DNA of 64,000 nucleotides, from NCBI RefSeq assembly GCF_002532045.1, contig NZ_NWTG01000025.1, forward strand, positions 1-64,000, read 5' to 3'. The notes under the pieces were generated by a model that was not told where the DNA came from, ran no database searches, and saw only the letters and a list, made by a program, of their open reading frames with translations. Below are positions 44,103 to 52,623 of this stretch, piece after piece; the first letter of the stretch is position 1, and each line of letters begins with the position of its first letter. A program made the position numbers and the translations under genes. This DNA is from Bradyrhizobium sp. C9 (GTDB lineage Bacteria; Pseudomonadota; Alphaproteobacteria; Rhizobiales; Xanthobacteraceae).

Positions 44103-44585
44103 ATGTTCGCAGTCATCAAAACCGGCGGCCGGCAGTACCGTGTCGTTCCGAATGATGTACTCGAGATTGGCAAGATCGCCGGCGATGTCGGCACGATCGT
44201 GCAGCTAGGCGAAGTTCTGGTGCTCGGCGGTGACACGCCGGTGCTGGGAACGCCCACCGTGGCAGGCGCCACCGTTGCGGCCGAAGTGCTGCAGCACAAG
44301 CGCGGCGCCAAGGTGATCGCGTTCAAGAAGCGTCGCCGCAAGAATTCACGCCGCAAGCGCGGCTATCGCGACGAGCTGACGGTGCTTCGCATCACCGAGA
44401 TCCTCGCCGATAACGCCAAGCCGACCATCGGCCCGCGGCCGAAGAAGGAAAAGGTCGTCGCAGCGCCCGCCGAGGATGGCGAGGACGCAGCGCCGAAGGC
44501 GGCCAAGAAGAAGGCGCCCGCAAAGGCGCCGGCCGCGAAGAAGGCTCCGGCCAAGAAGGCCGCGGCCAAGAGCGAGAAGAAGTGA
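44103..44585 (+). CDS. rplU: 50S ribosomal protein L21, with lysine/alanine-rich tail
   Basis: The 160-residue protein starts MFAVIKTGGRQYRVVPNDVL and has the L21 core through ~105 (VIAFKKRRRKNSRRKRGYRD). The last ~50 residues form a K/A/P-rich tail (KKAPAKAPAAKKAPAKKAAA), longer than the ~103-residue L21 of E. coli. It binds 23S rRNA in the large subunit. AAGGAA lies 8 nt before the ATG. rpmA follows 92 bp downstream, in the usual L21-L27-obgE cluster. Confidence 0.97.
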   Translation: MFAVIKTGGRQYRVVPNDVLEIGKIAGDVGTIVQLGEVLVLGGDTPVLGTPTVAGATVAAEVLQHKRGAKVIAFKKRRRKNSRRKRGYRDELTVLRITEILADNAKPTIGPRPKKEKVVAAPAEDGEDAAPKAAKKKAPAKAPAAKKAPAKKAAAKSEKK

Positions 44586-44677
44586 TCGTCGCGCTTTCAG
44601 ATTTGAAGCGTGACAAAACGTGAAATGATTCCGTCAAGGAATTGATCTAGAGATCAAAGCGAAGTCGGAGACGAGCT

Positions 44678-44947
44678 ATGGCTCATAAAAAAGCAGGCGG
44701 TTCATCGCGCAACGGACGTGATTCCAAGGGCAAGCGCCTTGGCATCAAGGCGTTCGGTGGCGAGCGCGTGATCCCCGGAAACATCATCGCGCGTCAGCGC
44801 GGCACCACCTGGCATCCTGGCCTTAATGTCGGCATGGGCACCGATCATACTCTCTTCGCCAAGGTCGAGGGTCATGTCGAGTTCCGTGCCAAAGCCAATG
44901 GCCGCACATTCATCTCGGTTATTCCGATGGCAGAAGCGGCCGAGTAG
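44678..44947 (+). CDS. rpmA: 50S ribosomal protein L27
   Basis: The 89-residue protein starts MAHKKAGGSSRNGRDSKGKR, the invariant L27 N-terminus that reaches the peptidyl-transferase centre. AGGERVIPGNIIARQRGT-type residues follow (here FGGERVIPGN). GGAG sits upstream of the ATG. A clear terminator follows at 45008-45040. Confidence 0.97.
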   Translation: MAHKKAGGSSRNGRDSKGKRLGIKAFGGERVIPGNIIARQRGTTWHPGLNVGMGTDHTLFAKVEGHVEFRAKANGRTFISVIPMAEAAE

Positions 44948-45007
44948 ACGGTGGACACACATGAGTCCGCCGGGTCCTGTTGAACCGGCGGAGTCGCAAA
45001 GGGCTCT

Positions 45008-45040
45008 AAGGGGAGGCGGGATGACCGGCCTCCCCTTTTC
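45008..45040 (+). terminator. Rho-independent terminator after rpmA
   Basis: A 10-bp stem AAGGGGAGGC / GCCTCCCCTT with a 10-nt loop is followed by TTTTCGTT. A second hairpin TCCGCCGG / CCGGCGGA (44966-44992) lies just upstream. Confidence 0.9.
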
Positions 45041-45116
45041 GTTGCGCGCGATCCGGTTCGACCGCGCGTGACGTTCCAAGCGTTGCGTACCGATTGTCGC
45101 ATCACAGGAGCTCGAC

Positions 45117-45737
45117 ATGTTGCAGGACATCCCGACGCCGACCTTGCGCGAGGCAAGAGCATGCGTCCTCGAGACCGAACGGCTGACCTTGCGCAAGCCG
45201 ACGCTCGCGGACGTAAAAGCCATCGCACGCCTCGCCAATGACCGCCGCATCGCGGAGAACACCCGCCGCCTGCCGCATCCCTATACCCAGGACGACGCCA
45301 TCGACTTCGTGCGCGCGCTCGGCGCCGGCGGACGCGAAACCGTTTTCCTGATCGAGAACAATCACACGCCGATCGGCATGGTCGGCATTGACTGGCGCAA
45401 GCCTGACGGCATCGACTGGCGCGAGGAGACCGCGGCCGAACTCGGCTACTGGCTCGGCGTCGACCATTGGGGCCAGGGCTTTGGCACCGAGGCCGCGCGC
45501 GCGGTGATCGATTATTTCTTCGAGGAATTCGATCTCGACCAGCTGATCGCGGGCGCCCGCGTCGTCAATCCGTCGTCGCGCAACATCCTCGAAAAGTGCG
45601 GCTTCCAGTGGAGCGGCGTCGAGCTGCACCGCTTCGAGGCGCTGGGCTCATCGAGCCCGGTCGATGCCTTCCGGCTGTCGCGCGGCGTCTGGGCTTCGCT
45701 GAAGAGCTGGAATAGCTCGAAGCGGCGGGAGAGCTAG
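45117..45737 (+). CDS. GNAT family N-acetyltransferase, RimJ/RimL-like
   Basis: The 206-residue protein has CVLETERLTLRKPTLADVKA (~16-35), the usual RimJ/L start, and an acetyl-CoA-binding motif A GYWLGVDHWGQGFGTEAAR. It acetylates a protein N-terminus or a small amine; the target is unknown. AGGAG precedes the ATG. GNAT genes are often found near rpmA/obgE in rhizobia. A palindromic repeat lies just after the stop. Confidence 0.88.
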   Translation: MLQDIPTPTLREARACVLETERLTLRKPTLADVKAIARLANDRRIAENTRRLPHPYTQDDAIDFVRALGAGGRETVFLIENNHTPIGMVGIDWRKPDGIDWREETAAELGYWLGVDHWGQGFGTEAARAVIDYFFEEFDLDQLIAGARVVNPSSRNILEKCGFQWSGVELHRFEALGSSSPVDAFRLSRGVWASLKSWNSSKRRES

Positions 45738-45750
45738 ACTAGTATAACGG

Positions 45751-45871
45751 TGTCGTCCCGGCGAAAGCCGGGACCCATACGCCGCGGCTTCTCAATAAGG
45801 CAATCTGGCCGACGCCGCGCTAGAACAACTACCAGCTGGGGTAATGGGTCCCGGCCTTCGCCGGGACGACA
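45751..45871. repeat. Inverted repeat pair of GTCCCGGCGAAAGCCGGGAC type
   Basis: TGTCGTCCCGGCGAAAGCCG (from 45751, continuing GGACCCAT) and its near-complement ATGGGTCCCGGCCTTCGCCG (from 45844) enclose ~63 bp. Each arm is itself a hairpin. The set sits between convergent acetyltransferase and EamA genes. The same type is very common in Bradyrhizobium genomes. Confidence 0.8.
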
Positions 45872-45878
45872 ACGATGG

Positions 45879-46793
45879 TTACGCCGGCGGATTGACCGAC
45901 GTCTCCGCCCGCCCGAGCTGCTGCTCGCGCACGAAGATGTAGAGGCCGGCCGCGATGATGATTGCGGCGCCGATGATGGTGGCCCAGGACGGCACGTCGC
46001 CGAACACCACGAAGCCGAAGATCACCGCCCAGACGATCATCGAATACTGGTACGGCACCACCACGCTGGCCGGCGCGAGTTTCAGCGAGCGGTTCACGCA
46101 CAGCAGCGCCGCGACCGAGATAATGCCGGCGGTGAAGAACAGCACGAGGCTGCCGGCCGATGGCGTCACCCAGCCGATCGGCGAGAGCACGAGGCCCAGC
46201 ATGAAGGTGCCGACGAATTGCGACGTCGCCAGCACGATATCGGGCGTCGCGCGCAGCGAGCGCGTGATCAGCATCAGCACCGCAAACGACAGGCTGCCGC
46301 CAAGCGCGATCATCGCCGGCCAGCTGATGGTCTGCGCCGATGGCCTGAGCGCGATCAGCACGCCGCAAAAGCCAACCAGGATCGCGGTCCAGCGCCGCCA
46401 GCCGATATGCTCGCCGAGCACGAGGCCCGACATCGCGGTGACGAAGATCGGTCCGGCCAGATAGTAGGTGATGACGTCGGCGAGCGGCAGATAGACGGTC
46501 GCGAGGAAGAACGCCGCGACCTCCAGCGTCGACAGCGTGACGCGCAGCAATTGCAGCCACGGCCGCTCCAGATGCAGGAAATCCGCGCGCCGCTTCCACA
46601 CGATCGGCAGCAGCACCAGCAGCGCCGCGCAGGCGCGCAGCCACAGCAATTGCCCGACCGAATAGGTTGCGACGAGGAATTTGCCCATCGCGTCGCCGAA
46701 CGAGAACATGAAGATCGACAGCAGCATCAGGCCAATGCCGGCGAGCCGCGCCGATCGATCGTCGTAGGAGGACAGTTTTGCGAACAGGCTCAT
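45879..46793 (-). CDS. EamA/DMT family transporter
   Basis: The 304-residue membrane protein has ten hydrophobic segments in two EamA repeats (~18-150 and ~160-290), for example GLMLLSIFMFSFGDAMGKFL. It likely exports amino acids or other small metabolites. There is no obvious SD. It is divergent from the MaoC gene and convergent with the GNAT gene. Confidence 0.88.
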   Translation of the reverse strand: MSLFAKLSSYDDRSARLAGIGLMLLSIFMFSFGDAMGKFLVATYSVGQLLWLRACAALLVLLPIVWKRRADFLHLERPWLQLLRVTLSTLEVAAFFLATVYLPLADVITYYLAGPIFVTAMSGLVLGEHIGWRRWTAILVGFCGVLIALRPSAQTISWPAMIALGGSLSFAVLMLITRSLRATPDIVLATSQFVGTFMLGLVLSPIGWVTPSAGSLVLFFTAGIISVAALLCVNRSLKLAPASVVVPYQYSMIVWAVIFGFVVFGDVPSWATIIGAAIIIAAGLYIFVREQQLGRAETSVNPPA

Positions 46794-46853
46794 GGCGGGC
46801 TTCCCGGGTCGTCCGGTTTAAGAGCCGTGGCTGCCCGGGACAAGCCCGGCCAT

Positions 46854-46883
46854 GACGAATTGAACGGGGACGAATTGAACGGA
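46854..46883. repeat. Tandem 15-bp duplication in the EamA/MaoC gap
   Basis: GACGAATTGAACGGG (46854-46868) is directly followed by GACGAATTGAACGGA (46869-46883), with one mismatch. The sequence to its left (CGGGACAAGCCCGGCCATGA) is half of a dispersed palindromic element, so this looks like a slippage duplication at a repeat end. Confidence 0.6.
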
Positions 46884-46950
46884 TTGCCGCACCCGCATCG
46901 CTGCGATACCGGTAGGTGATCCCGGCAACAAAAAGAGCAGGAAACGCCGC

Positions 46951-47430
46951 ATGAGCGAATTCGACCCCACCCAGCATCGCATGGTCCCCGCGCAGCGGTG
47001 GTTCGAGGATTTCGTGCTCGGCGAGCGCTTCGTGATTCCGAGCCGGACCCAGACCTCGGCGGTGTTCGCGGCGTTCCAGACCGCCAGCGGCGATACCCAT
47101 CCGATCCATTACGACGTCGAATATTGCCGCACGCGCGGCATGCCGGACCTGCTCGCGCACGGCTTCCAGACCCTGGTGCACACTGCGCCCGGCGCCGGGC
47201 TGTTTCCCTATGTCGTGGAGGAGTCGCTGGTCGGCTTCCTGGAACAGTCGAGCAAGTTCCTGAAGCCGGTCTATGCCGGCGATACCATCTACCCTGCGCT
47301 GGAGGTGATCGAGCTCGCCCCGGGCCGGACCACGGGTGTCGTGACACTGCGCTCGACCGTGCACAACCAGCGCCGCGAGCTGGTGCTGGAGGGGATGCAG
47401 AAATTCCTGGTGCGGCGGCGGCCTGCCTAA
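46951..47430 (+). CDS. MaoC-like (R)-hydratase
   Basis: The 159-residue hotdog-fold protein carries the hydratase-2 motif SGDTHPIHYDVEY (~48-60; Asp and His catalytic) and AHGFQTLVH. It probably hydrates an enoyl-CoA, or catalyses the reverse. AGGAAACGCC precedes the ATG. A CGGGCC-(7 nt)-GGCCCG hairpin directly follows the stop (47436-47454). Confidence 0.85.
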   Translation: MSEFDPTQHRMVPAQRWFEDFVLGERFVIPSRTQTSAVFAAFQTASGDTHPIHYDVEYCRTRGMPDLLAHGFQTLVHTAPGAGLFPYVVEESLVGFLEQSSKFLKPVYAGDTIYPALEVIELAPGRTTGVVTLRSTVHNQRRELVLEGMQKFLVRRRPA

Positions 47431-47521
47431 CGCTCCGGGCCGCAAAAAGGCCCGAAAATTAAGGCTTTTCGCCGAAGTCGGCGCGCTTGCGGGTTGCCGC
47501 AGGGACCGGCCTGCCTTAACT

Positions 47522-47559
47522 AGAGCACACCGGTCCTGATGACAGAACCGGTGCGCTCT
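47522..47559. repeat. Hairpin preceding the TTGACGCG repeat
   Basis: AGAGC-a-CACCGGT (47522-47534) pairs with ACCGGTG-c-GCTCT (47547-47559). It is immediately followed by the repeat at 47571-47620; together they form one longer composite element. Confidence 0.6.
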
Positions 47560-47570
47560 CGATTCTCATT

Positions 47571-47620
47571 TTGACGCGTTTTCTTCACGCGAACCGGCGA
47601 CCACTTCGCTCGAAAACGCT
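47571..47620. repeat. Dispersed palindromic repeat upstream of obgE
   Basis: TTGACGCGTTTTCTTCACGC at the left end and CACTTCGCTCGAAAACGCT at the right end, with CGAACCGG in the middle. It is the same type and orientation as 4230-4279. Its right end is 13 bp from the obgE start codon, so it forms most of the obgE leader. Confidence 0.8.
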
Positions 47621-47633
47621 ATAGTAACGGATC

Positions 47634-48683
47634 ATGAAATTCCTCGATGAAGCCAAGGTCTATATTCGCTCCGGCGACGGCGGCAACGGCTGCGTCGCGT
47701 TCCGGCGCGAGAAGTTCATCGAGTTCGGCGGCCCCTCCGGCGGCAATGGCGGCCGCGGTGGCGACGTCATCATCGAAGCCGTCGACGGCCTGAACACGCT
47801 GATCGACTACCGCTACCAGCAGCACTTCAAGGCGCCGAAAGGCACCAACGGCATGGGCAAGGATCGCCATGGCGCCAACGGCAAATCGATCGTGCTGAAA
47901 GTGCCGGTCGGCACCCAGGTGTTCGACGAGGACCGCGAGACGCTGCTGCACGATTTCACCGAACTCGGCGAGAAATTCGTGCTGGCTGAAGGCGGCAATG
48001 GCGGCTTTGGCAACGCGCATTTCAAGTCCTCCACCAACCGCACGCCGCGCAACGCCAATCCCGGCGCGCCAGGTGAGGAGCGCTGGATCTGGCTGCGGCT
48101 GAAGCTGATCGCCGATGCCGGCCTGGTCGGCCTGCCCAACGCCGGCAAATCGACCTTCCTGTCGGTGGTCAGTGCGGCGCGACCGAAGATCGCCGACTAT
48201 CCCTTCACCACGCTGCATCCGCAGCTCGGCGTCGTGAATTACGGCGGCCGCGAATTCGTGCTCGCCGACATTCCCGGGCTGATCGAAGGCGCGCATGAAG
48301 GTGCCGGCCTCGGCGACCGCTTCCTCGGCCATGTCGAGCGCTGCCGGGTGCTGCTGCATCTGGTCGATGCGACCTGCGAACATGCCGGCAAGGCCTACAA
48401 GACGGTGCGCACCGAGCTCGAAGCCTATGAGGGCCATCTCGCCGACAAGATCGAGATCGTCGCGCTCAACAAGATCGACGCGGTGGAGCCGGACGAGTTG
48501 AAGAAGCAGAAGGACCGCCTCAAGCGGGCGGCGAAGAAGACGCCGCTGCTGATCTCGGGCGTAACCGGCGCAGGCGTGCAGGACGCGCTGCGCGCGCTGG
48601 TCGAGGTGATCGGCGAGGCGCCGGTGTCGAACAAGGCCAAGGCTCAGTCGGAGCCGTGGGCGACGCCGCTGCCGCAGGGTTGA
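47634..48683 (+). CDS. obgE: Obg-family GTPase ObgE/CgtA
   Basis: The 349-residue protein has the glycine-rich Obg fold (1-158; GGNGGRGGDV and GGNGGFGNAHFKSSTN), then a G domain: G1 GLPNAGKST (~167), G2-type YPFTTLHP, G3 DIPGLIEGA, G4 NKID. It acts in 50S assembly and stringent control. The C-terminal extension is short, as usual in alphaproteobacteria. It lies with rplU/rpmA and proB, as is typical. A palindromic repeat lies directly upstream and no strong SD is visible. Confidence 0.97.
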   Translation: MKFLDEAKVYIRSGDGGNGCVAFRREKFIEFGGPSGGNGGRGGDVIIEAVDGLNTLIDYRYQQHFKAPKGTNGMGKDRHGANGKSIVLKVPVGTQVFDEDRETLLHDFTELGEKFVLAEGGNGGFGNAHFKSSTNRTPRNANPGAPGEERWIWLRLKLIADAGLVGLPNAGKSTFLSVVSAARPKIADYPFTTLHPQLGVVNYGGREFVLADIPGLIEGAHEGAGLGDRFLGHVERCRVLLHLVDATCEHAGKAYKTVRTELEAYEGHLADKIEIVALNKIDAVEPDELKKQKDRLKRAAKKTPLLISGVTGAGVQDALRALVEVIGEAPVSNKAKAQSEPWATPLPQG

Positions 48684-48775
48684 ACGGCAAGTCCGAACAA
48701 CGCCTGCGCCTCACAAGCACTTCCTAAGCCACATCGTGGCGCCTCTTGCTTCCACCTTCCTGCCAGACCGAACCC

Positions 48776-49918
48776 ATGAAACGCCCCGCGCTCAAGAACT
48801 TTCGCCGCATCGTCGTCAAGGTCGGCTCGTCGCTATTGGTCGATTCGCAGGCCGGCGAGGTCCGCGCGTCCTGGCTCGCCGCGCTGGTCGACGACATCGC
48901 AAAGCTCCACAAGCGCGGCTGCGAGGTCATGGTGGTGTCGTCGGGCTCGATCGCGCTCGGCCGCAGCCGCCTGAAGCTGCCGCGCGGCCCGCTGAAGCTC
49001 GAGGAGAGCCAGGCTGCCGCCGCGGTCGGCCAGATCGCGCTGGCGCGAACCTGGTCGGAAGTGCTCGGCCATCACGGCATCGGCGCCGGGCAGATCCTGG
49101 TGACGTTGCAGGACACCGAGGAGCGCCGCCGCTATCTCAATGCGCGCTCGACCATCGCCAAGCTGCTGGAATGGGGCGCAGTGCCCGTGATCAATGAGAA
49201 CGACACGGTCGCGACCACCGAGATCCGCTACGGCGACAATGATCGCCTCGCCGCCCGCGTCGCCACCATGGCGAGCGCGGATCTGCTGATCCTGCTGTCC
49301 GATATCGACGGCCTCTACACTGCGCCGCCCGCGGTCGATCCCGATGCGAAGCTGATCCCGGTGGTCGAGAGTATCACCTCGGAGATCGAAGGGATGGCGG
49401 GCTCGGCCGGCTCCGAACTGTCGCGCGGCGGCATGACCACCAAGATCGAGGCCGCGAAGATCGCGACCACCGCCGGCACCCACATGCTGATCGCCTCCGG
49501 CAAGATCGAGCATCCGTTGCAGGCGATCGCCGACGGTGGCCGCTGCACCTGGTTCCTGACCCCGGCCAATCCCGTCACCGCGCGCAAGCGCTGGATCGCG
49601 GGCTCGCTGGAGCCGAAGGGCACGCTGACCATCGATGCCGGTGCGGTGGCGGCGCTGCGCGCCGGCAAGAGCCTGCTGCCGGCCGGCGTGATCCGGGTCG
49701 ACGGCCAGTTCGCCCGCGGCGACGCCGTGGTGGTGCGCGGTCCCGACACCCATGAGATCGGCCGGGGCCTCGTCGCCTACGACGCCGAGAACGCCGAGAA
49801 GATCAAGGGCCGCTCCTCGCCGGACGTGATGGTCATTCTGGGCATCAGCGGCCGCTCCGAGATGATCCACCGCGACGACCTCGTGATCGGCCCGGCCGGG
49901 GCGATCCCGGCCAAATAG
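48776..49918 (+). CDS. proB: Glutamate 5-kinase
   Basis: The 380-residue protein has an N-terminal amino acid kinase domain (VVKVGSSLLVD; SSGSIALG; INENDTVAT; DIDGLYT) and a C-terminal PUA domain (~285-360). It catalyses the first step of proline synthesis from glutamate. The start at 48776 gives the family N-terminus MKRPALKNFRRIVVKVGSS; an ATG ten codons upstream is less likely. proA follows 111 bp downstream. Confidence 0.97.
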   Translation: MKRPALKNFRRIVVKVGSSLLVDSQAGEVRASWLAALVDDIAKLHKRGCEVMVVSSGSIALGRSRLKLPRGPLKLEESQAAAAVGQIALARTWSEVLGHHGIGAGQILVTLQDTEERRRYLNARSTIAKLLEWGAVPVINENDTVATTEIRYGDNDRLAARVATMASADLLILLSDIDGLYTAPPAVDPDAKLIPVVESITSEIEGMAGSAGSELSRGGMTTKIEAAKIATTAGTHMLIASGKIEHPLQAIADGGRCTWFLTPANPVTARKRWIAGSLEPKGTLTIDAGAVAALRAGKSLLPAGVIRVDGQFARGDAVVVRGPDTHEIGRGLVAYDAENAEKIKGRSSPDVMVILGISGRSEMIHRDDLVIGPAGAIPAK

Positions 49919-50029
49919 GCCATTGGCCGAGCGGGGCGGCCCGCCGCCCACCTGCCATGCCGGTTCCGCGCCTCGCCACCCCTCAATTGCCATGCTAGAA
50001 CATGGCCTTAATCGAAAGCCGGGACTTCC

Positions 50030-51322
50030 ATGAGCGCCCCCCTGAAGGCGATCGACGGCAACGCCGATCTCGTCGCCCTGATGACCGACCTCGCCGCCAA
50101 GGCGCGCGCCGCCGCGCGGGTGCTGGCGCTGGCGCCGCCGGAGCAGAAGAACCGGGCGCTCGCCGCGATCGAGCGCGCGATCCGCGCCAACGCGCCGGCC
50201 ATTCTCGCCGCCAATGCCGAGGACGTCGCCGAGGCGCGCGCGGGCGGCATGACCGCAGCCTTCGTCGACCGCCTGACGCTGACGCCGGCGCGCGTCGACG
50301 GCATGGCCGATGGCGTAGCTACGGTGCGCGAAATTGTTGATCCGGTCGGCGCCGTCACCGAGAGCTGGCAGCGGCCGAACGGCATGACCATCGAGCGCGT
50401 CCGCGTGCCGCTCGGCGTGATCGGCGTGATCTTCGAAAGCCGCCCCAACGTCGCCGCCGATGCCGGCGTGCTTTGCCTGAAATCCGGCAACGCCGTGATC
50501 CTGCGCGGCGGCTCCGACAGCTTCCGCTCCTGCCGCGCGATCCATGATTGCCTGGTGCAGGGCCTGCGTGAGGCCGGTCTGCCCGAGGCCGCGATCACCC
50601 TGGTGCCCACCCGCGACCGCACGGCGGTCGGCCTGATGCTGACGGGATTGAACGGCGGCATCGACGTGATCGTGCCGCGCGGCGGCAAGAGCCTGGTCGC
50701 ACGCGTCGAGGCGGAAGCCCGCGTTCCGGTGTTCGCGCATCTGGAGGGCGTCAACCACATCTATGTCGATGCCAGCGCCAGACTCGATATGGCCAAGGCG
50801 GTGGTGCTGAACGCCAAGATGCGCCGTCCCGGCGTCTGCGGCGCCGTCGAAACCCTGCTGATCGACCGCAACGCTGCCGCGACGAAACTGAAACCGCTGG
50901 TCGAGCTGTTGATCGAGGCCGGCTGCGAGGTGCGCGGCGACGACATCGTGCAGGGCGCCGATGCCAGGGTGAAGCCCGCGTCCGACGAGGACTGGAACAC
51001 CGAATATGAGGACGCGATCATCTCGGCGAAGATCGTCAACAGCCTCGATGATGCGATCGCGCATATTCAAAATCACGGCTCGCATCACACCGATGCGATC
51101 GTGACGGAGGACGCCGCTGCCGCGCAGAAATTCCTCAACGAGGTCGACTCGGCGATCGTGCTGCACAACGCCTCGACCCAGTTCGCCGATGGCGGCGAGT
51201 TCGGCTTCGGCGCCGAGATCGGAATTGCCACCGGCAAATTCCACGCCCGCGGCCCGGTCGGCGCCGAGCAGCTGACGAGCTTCAAGTACCGCGTCCACGG
51301 CACCGGGCAGACACGGCCGTGA
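50030..51322 (+). CDS. proA: Gamma-glutamyl phosphate reductase
   Basis: The 430-residue aldehyde-dehydrogenase-like enzyme reduces glutamyl-5-phosphate to the semialdehyde with NADPH. LGVIGVIFESRPNVAADAG and MRRPGVCGAVETLLID (containing the catalytic Cys) are diagnostic, as are NEVDSAIVLHNASTQFADGG and the FGFGAEIGIAT tail. The length fits (~417-430). It lies between proB and nadD. Confidence 0.97.
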   Translation: MSAPLKAIDGNADLVALMTDLAAKARAAARVLALAPPEQKNRALAAIERAIRANAPAILAANAEDVAEARAGGMTAAFVDRLTLTPARVDGMADGVATVREIVDPVGAVTESWQRPNGMTIERVRVPLGVIGVIFESRPNVAADAGVLCLKSGNAVILRGGSDSFRSCRAIHDCLVQGLREAGLPEAAITLVPTRDRTAVGLMLTGLNGGIDVIVPRGGKSLVARVEAEARVPVFAHLEGVNHIYVDASARLDMAKAVVLNAKMRRPGVCGAVETLLIDRNAAATKLKPLVELLIEAGCEVRGDDIVQGADARVKPASDEDWNTEYEDAIISAKIVNSLDDAIAHIQNHGSHHTDAIVTEDAAAAQKFLNEVDSAIVLHNASTQFADGGEFGFGAEIGIATGKFHARGPVGAEQLTSFKYRVHGTGQTRP

Positions 51323-51367
51323 TTATTGTCGCACGCGCACGGTAGACCATTGCAACAAGCTTCCACC

Positions 51368-51991
51368 GTGCCGTCATCCGCAGCCCAGGCGCTTCCGTTC
51401 TACACCAACGGCATGCGCATCGGGCTGCTCGGCGGCTCGTTCAATCCGCCGCACGCCGCGCATCGCGCCATCAGCCAGTTCGCGCTCAAGCGCCTGCAGC
51501 TCGACCGCGTGTGGTGGCTGCTGACGCCGGGCAATCCGCTGAAGAACCATGACGGCCTGCATGCGCTCAACGAGCGTGCCGCGGCCGCGCGCCGGGTGGC
51601 CGACGATCCGCGCATCGACATCTCTTGTCTCGAAGCTGTCATCGGTGTCCGGTACACTGTGGACACGATCATCCACTTGCGCCGCCGTGTTTCCGGCGTG
51701 CACTTCGTCTGGATCATGGGCGCTGACAATCTCGCGCAATTTCATCGCTGGAAAGATTGGCGGCGCATCGCGTCCGATGTGCCGATTGCCGTGATCGACC
51801 GTCCGCCCCAGAGTTTCCGCGCCCTTGCCGCACCGGCGGCGCAGGCGCTCATGCGCTATCGGCTGCCCGAAAATCAGGCGACACGGCTGGCCGACCAGCG
51901 GGCGCCGGCCTGGGTGTTCCTGACAGGAATGAAATCCAATCTGTCTTCGACCGGACTGCGGAACCCGGACGGGAGCTGGAGAACGGCGTGA
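51368..51991 (+). CDS. nadD: Nicotinate-nucleotide adenylyltransferase
   Basis: The protein (about 207 residues from this GTG) forms deamido-NAD from nicotinate mononucleotide and ATP. It has the nucleotidyltransferase motif GLLGGSFNPPHAAH and the ISSTxxR-equivalent NLSSTGLRN near the C-terminus. The start is uncertain: no SD is clear, and candidate starts are TTG at 51326, GTG at 51368 and ATG at 51413 (MRIGLLGGSF), the last of which would give the compact enzyme. Confidence 0.93.
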   Translation: MPSSAAQALPFYTNGMRIGLLGGSFNPPHAAHRAISQFALKRLQLDRVWWLLTPGNPLKNHDGLHALNERAAAARRVADDPRIDISCLEAVIGVRYTVDTIIHLRRRVSGVHFVWIMGADNLAQFHRWKDWRRIASDVPIAVIDRPPQSFRALAAPAAQALMRYRLPENQATRLADQRAPAWVFLTGMKSNLSSTGLRNPDGSWRTA

Positions 51992-52096
51992 GGTGCAAAA
52001 GGGTTACTGGAATATTGAAACCATTAACCCCACATGCGTAGAATGGTGCGTGGGGTCGAGGATTCGGCACCCGCGATACAGTGAAAGGAATGGTCC

Positions 52097-52546
52097 CTGG
52101 CCACATCTGTATTGTCAAAGTCTGTTTTACCCAAGGTTCCAAAGACTGCGCGTAAAACATCGACGAAAACCGCGGCCTTGCAGGCGCAACCGGACGCCGA
52201 CAAACCGGATGCCAACAAGACGCTGAGCCTGATCCTCTCCCGCCTCGACGACATGAAAGCGGAAGAGACGGTCACCATCGACCTTCGCGGCAAATCCGCA
52301 TATTCCGACTACATGATCGTCACCACCGGCCGGGTTAACCGGCACGTTGGCGCGATCGCGGAAAATGTGACGAAGAGCCTCAAGGAAAACGGAGTCAAGA
52401 ACATCCACGTCGAGGGCATGCCCAATTGCGACTGGGTGCTGATCGATTCCGGCGAGGTGATCGTGCACGTGTTCAGGCCTGAGGTGCGTGAGTTCTACAA
52501 CCTCGAGCGGTTGTGGACTCAGAACCCGGCGGTCGCGGCGGTCTAA
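52097..52546 (+). CDS. rsfS: Ribosome silencing factor RsfS
   Basis: The protein (about 149 residues) binds L14 and blocks subunit joining in starvation. The core is KTLSLILSRLDDMKAEETVT, LRGKSAYSDYMIVTTG, then MPNCDWVLIDSGEVIVHVF, all characteristic of the Iojap/RsfS family. Start choice: TTG at 52112 is the usual alternative codon, but AAAGGA (52084-52089) is 7 nt before an in-frame CTG at 52097 and 22 nt before that TTG, so CTG may be the true start. The first ~30 residues are a low-complexity Lys/Thr/Ala extension. rlmH follows. Confidence 0.93.
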   Translation: MATSVLSKSVLPKVPKTARKTSTKTAALQAQPDADKPDANKTLSLILSRLDDMKAEETVTIDLRGKSAYSDYMIVTTGRVNRHVGAIAENVTKSLKENGVKNIHVEGMPNCDWVLIDSGEVIVHVFRPEVREFYNLERLWTQNPAVAAV

Positions 52547-52594
52547 GGCGTATCGAAGCCGATGCGAATCGGCTGCAGCGCAGCTAGTCTGGGT

Positions 52595-52612
52595 GCGCGC
52601 CTGGAGGCGCGC
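52595..52612 (+). terminator. GC-rich stem-loop after rsfS
   Basis: GCGCGCC-TGGA-GGCGCGC (52595-52612) forms a perfect 7-bp stem. A weak AGTTATA follows instead of a U-run. It may attenuate transcription before rlmH. Confidence 0.45.
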
Positions 52613-52623
52613 GAGTTATAGAC

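Noticed and set aside
48833..51298. Long minus-strand open frame opposite proB and proA (~820 codons)
   Set aside because: The opposite strand holds two certain enzymes; the antisense translation is Gly/Arg/Asp/His-rich low-complexity sequence typical of shadow frames.
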